Positions 3,989 through 5,919 of a stretch of DNA of 5,919 nt are shown piece after piece. Source of the DNA: Candidatus Puniceispirillum sp. Lineage in GTDB: Bacteria; Pseudomonadota; Alphaproteobacteria; Puniceispirillales; Puniceispirillaceae. The stretch is from contig JABJBD010000197.1 of the NCBI GenBank assembly GCA_018668795.1, positions 1 to 5,919 of the forward strand, read 5' to 3'. Below the pieces are notes generated by a model. The model did not search any database. It was not told where the DNA came from and saw only the letters and a program-made list of their open reading frames with translations. Numbering within the stretch: position 1 is the first letter of the stretch; each line of letters opens with the position of its first letter. Both the position numbers and the translations under genes were made by a program.

Positions 3989-5919
3989 ATGTCAAAGACA
4001 TTGCGTGACGCGTGCCGTGCTAATCTGACTGTCGGCAGCAAAACATATCGTTATTACGCGCTAGCCAGCCTTGCCAAGACCTATCCGTCATTGGCACGTT
4101 TGCCATTTTCACTAAAGGTTTTGCTGGAAAATCTGCTTCGTAATCAGGATGAAAGTTCGGTCACGGCCGCCGATATTGAGGCGCTGGCAAACTGGGCTGA
4201 TAGCGGCGAGGGCGGCGAGATCGCCTTTCGCCCCTCCCGCGTTCTCATGCAGGATTTTACCGGCGTTCCGGCAGTTGTCGATCTGGCAGCGATGCGCGAT
4301 GCGATGGGAACGATTGGTGGCAATCCCGAAAAAATCAATCCGCTATCGCCTGTTGATCTGGTGATTGATCATTCGGTTATGGTCGATTATGCAGGCGGCC
4401 CAGATGCGGCGGCTAAAAATACCGCGCTTGAATTTACTCGAAACAAGGAACGGTACGAATTTTTGCGCTGGGGCGCAGGTGCTTTTGATAATTTCCGCGT
4501 TGTGCCACCGGGCACTGGCATTTGTCATCAGGTCAATCTTGAATATCTGGCGCAAACCGTCTGGACACGTGATGAAGATGGCGAAACCGTTGCCTATCCT
4601 GACTCGGTAGTTGGTACCGACAGCCATACGACCATGGTCAATGGCTTGGCTGTACTGGGCTGGGGTGTTGGCGGTATCGAGGCCGAGGCAGCCATGCTTG
4701 GCCAGCCTATTTCGATGCTGGTGCCTGATGTAATCGGATTCCGTCTGGATGGTAAACTCCCCGAAGGCGCCACGGCGACGGATCTGGTGCTAATGATTGT
4801 CGAAGCCTTGCGCAAGCGCGGCGTTGTTGGCAAATTTGTCGAATTTTTTGGCTCTGGCCTTGACCAGCTATCTTTGGCTGATCGCGCGACCATTGCCAAT
4901 ATGGCACCTGAATATGGCGCCACTTGTGGCTTTTTCCCGATTGATGATGAAGCCTTGAACTATCTGCGTCTAACAGGTCGTGATGATGACCGTGTGGCAC
5001 TTGTCGAAGCCTATGCCAAAGCTCAGGGCATGTGGCGTGACAGTGATGCGGCTGATCCGCATTTCACCGATATATTATCGCTTGATCTTGCCTCGGTTGT
5101 CCCGTCAATGGCAGGGCCGAAGCGCCCGCAGGATCGCGTCGCTTTGCCGGATGTGGCAGCGTCTTTTGCCAGCACCCTTGCTGATGCAACAGGGCGGACT
5201 ACACCTAAATCGATGGCTATTGATGGGACTGACTACAGCCTCAGCGATGGTGATGTTGTCATTGCGGCGATCACCTCATGTACCAATACGTCTAATCCGT
5301 CGGTTCTGGTCGCGGCAGGTCTGGTTGCCAAGGCCGCGCATGAACGCGGTTTGACAGTTCAACCATGGGTAAAAACATCACTGGCACCTGGCAGTCAGGT
5401 GGTATCGGCCTATCTTGATAAGGCGGGTCTGACCTCACATCTGGATGCGCTTGGTTTCCACACGGTCGGCTATGGATGCACAACTTGTATTGGTAATTCA
5501 GGCCCGATTGATGCCCCGCTTGCCAAGGCGGTTGAAGAGGGGGGTCTGACGGTCACCTCGGTTTTGTCAGGCAACCGGAACTTTGAAGGCCGCATCAGCC
5601 CGCATGTTGCCGCCAACTATCTGGCCTCACCGCCATTGGTTGTCGCCTATGCGCTTGCTGGGTCTGTCAGTAAGGTCATGAATGATGATCCGCTTGGTCA
5701 GGACAAGGATGGCAATGACGTCTATCTGCGCGACCTATGGCCATCAAATGACGATATCCGCAAGGTTGTTGATCAGGTGATTTCTGCCGAAATGTTCCGC
5801 GAACGCTATGCCGATGTGTTCAAAGGCACGGCCGAATGGCAGGCAATCAAGACCTCTGCTGGCTTAACATTCAACTGGGATGATGGCTCGACCTATGTGC
5901 AGAACCCGCCTTATTTCGA
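3989..5919 (+). CDS. acnA: Aconitate hydratase AcnA (IRP/AcnA-type aconitase), 3'-truncated by the window edge
   Basis: The frame runs from ATG 3989 to the right edge without a stop: 643 complete codons of an expected ~890. The product interconverts citrate and isocitrate through cis-aconitate in the cytoplasmic TCA cycle, using a labile 4Fe-4S cluster. Visible features: N-terminal SLKVLLENLLRN; active-site DHS (D127, H128); PPGTGICHQVNLEYLA; GTDSHTTMVNGL (D211-H213 within it) followed by GVGGIEAEAAMLGQP; and the three cluster ligands C431 (ITSCTNTSNP), C497 and C500 (GYGCTTCIGNSGP), with the same 66 and 3 residue spacing as E. coli AcnA C435/C501/C504. GNRNFEGR follows at the expected place. 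The visible part ends in the linker (TYVQNPPYF), so the C-terminal swivel domain with its GSSR active-site loop is off-window. The start is set by AAAGGGG 8 bases upstream and by the typical N-terminus leading to VGSKTYRYYAL. The gene is divergent from ccmA. It is AcnA-type rather than AcnB, judging by domain order and motif context. Confidence 0.97.
   Translation, partial: MSKTLRDACRANLTVGSKTYRYYALASLAKTYPSLARLPFSLKVLLENLLRNQDESSVTAADIEALANWADSGEGGEIAFRPSRVLMQDFTGVPAVVDLAAMRDAMGTIGGNPEKINPLSPVDLVIDHSVMVDYAGGPDAAAKNTALEFTRNKERYEFLRWGAGAFDNFRVVPPGTGICHQVNLEYLAQTVWTRDEDGETVAYPDSVVGTDSHTTMVNGLAVLGWGVGGIEAEAAMLGQPISMLVPDVIGFRLDGKLPEGATATDLVLMIVEALRKRGVVGKFVEFFGSGLDQLSLADRATIANMAPEYGATCGFFPIDDEALNYLRLTGRDDDRVALVEAYAKAQGMWRDSDAADPHFTDILSLDLASVVPSMAGPKRPQDRVALPDVAASFASTLADATGRTTPKSMAIDGTDYSLSDGDVVIAAITSCTNTSNPSVLVAAGLVAKAAHERGLTVQPWVKTSLAPGSQVVSAYLDKAGLTSHLDALGFHTVGYGCTTCIGNSGPIDAPLAKAVEEGGLTVTSVLSGNRNFEGRISPHVAANYLASPPLVVAYALAGSVSKVMNDDPLGQDKDGNDVYLRDLWPSNDDIRKVVDQVISAEMFRERYADVFKGTAEWQAIKTSAGLTFNWDDGSTYVQNPPYF

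Noticed and set aside
3766..4041. 91-codon minus-strand ORF spanning the acnA start, the intergenic region and the ccmA start
   Set aside because: It overlaps both ccmA and acnA out of frame, has no ribosome-binding site I can see and shows no family resemblance.
4594..4923. 109-codon minus-strand ORF inside acnA
   Set aside because: It is fully antisense to a strongly conserved part of aconitase (GTDSHTT region onward); a Ser/Thr/Pro-rich shadow translation.
1..5919. Mobile elements, CRISPR arrays, tRNA or rRNA genes, phage or defence genes
   Set aside because: No transposase or integrase motifs, regularly spaced repeats, cloverleaf-like sequences or conserved rRNA segments were seen on either strand; nearly all the window is accounted for by six housekeeping-type genes.

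Overview
The window reads as chromosomal DNA of an alphaproteobacterium of moderate GC. The main reason is the core block: a ccmABCD cytochrome c maturation operon lying divergently from an AcnA-type aconitase gene, an arrangement I know from many Alphaproteobacteria. The corrinoid-activator gene next to it would suit a marine methylotrophic or osmolyte-degrading lineage (for example SAR116-like), but that is a guess from gene content and composition, not a demonstrated assignment.

Layout, left to right. (1) Positions 1-1480, plus strand: the 3' three-quarters of an ASKHA-fold reductive activator of corrinoid proteins (DUF4445/RACo type). Its N-terminal part lies before the window. (2) Positions 1493-3823, minus strand: a compact four-gene operon read ccmA-ccmB-ccmC-ccmD, encoding the heme-handling module of System I cytochrome c biogenesis. 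ccmA/ccmB overlap by 8 bases and ccmC/ccmD by 4 (ATGA). The 45-base ccmB-ccmC gap is bridged by a possible 18-codon mini-ORF. ccmD has only 59 codons and is easily missed. The operon converges on the activator gene with only 12 bases between the stops. (3) Positions 3824-3988: a 165-base divergent intergenic region that must hold the start signals for both ccmA and acnA. (4) Positions 3989-5919, plus strand: acnA, 643 codons visible, running off the right edge before its C-terminal swivel domain.

CcmA (ATPase) with CcmB (membrane partner), CcmC (WWD heme protein) and CcmD (small membrane anchor) load heme onto CcmE and release holo-CcmE for cytochrome c assembly. AcnA runs the citrate/isocitrate step of the TCA cycle with a 4Fe-4S cluster. 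The ASKHA protein would use ATP to reactivate an oxidised Co(II) corrinoid protein in a methyltransferase system encoded outside the window. All three units deal with metal or tetrapyrrole cofactors, but they are separate transcription units and I see no evidence of a joint pathway.

No mobile element, CRISPR array, tRNA, rRNA or phage-like gene is visible. I find no convincing novel system. The points worth checking are small-scale: an in-frame upstream start for acnA, the mini-ORF between ccmB and ccmC, an insertion in CcmB, an Arg-rich repeat tail on the activator, and short palindromes in the divergent promoter region.
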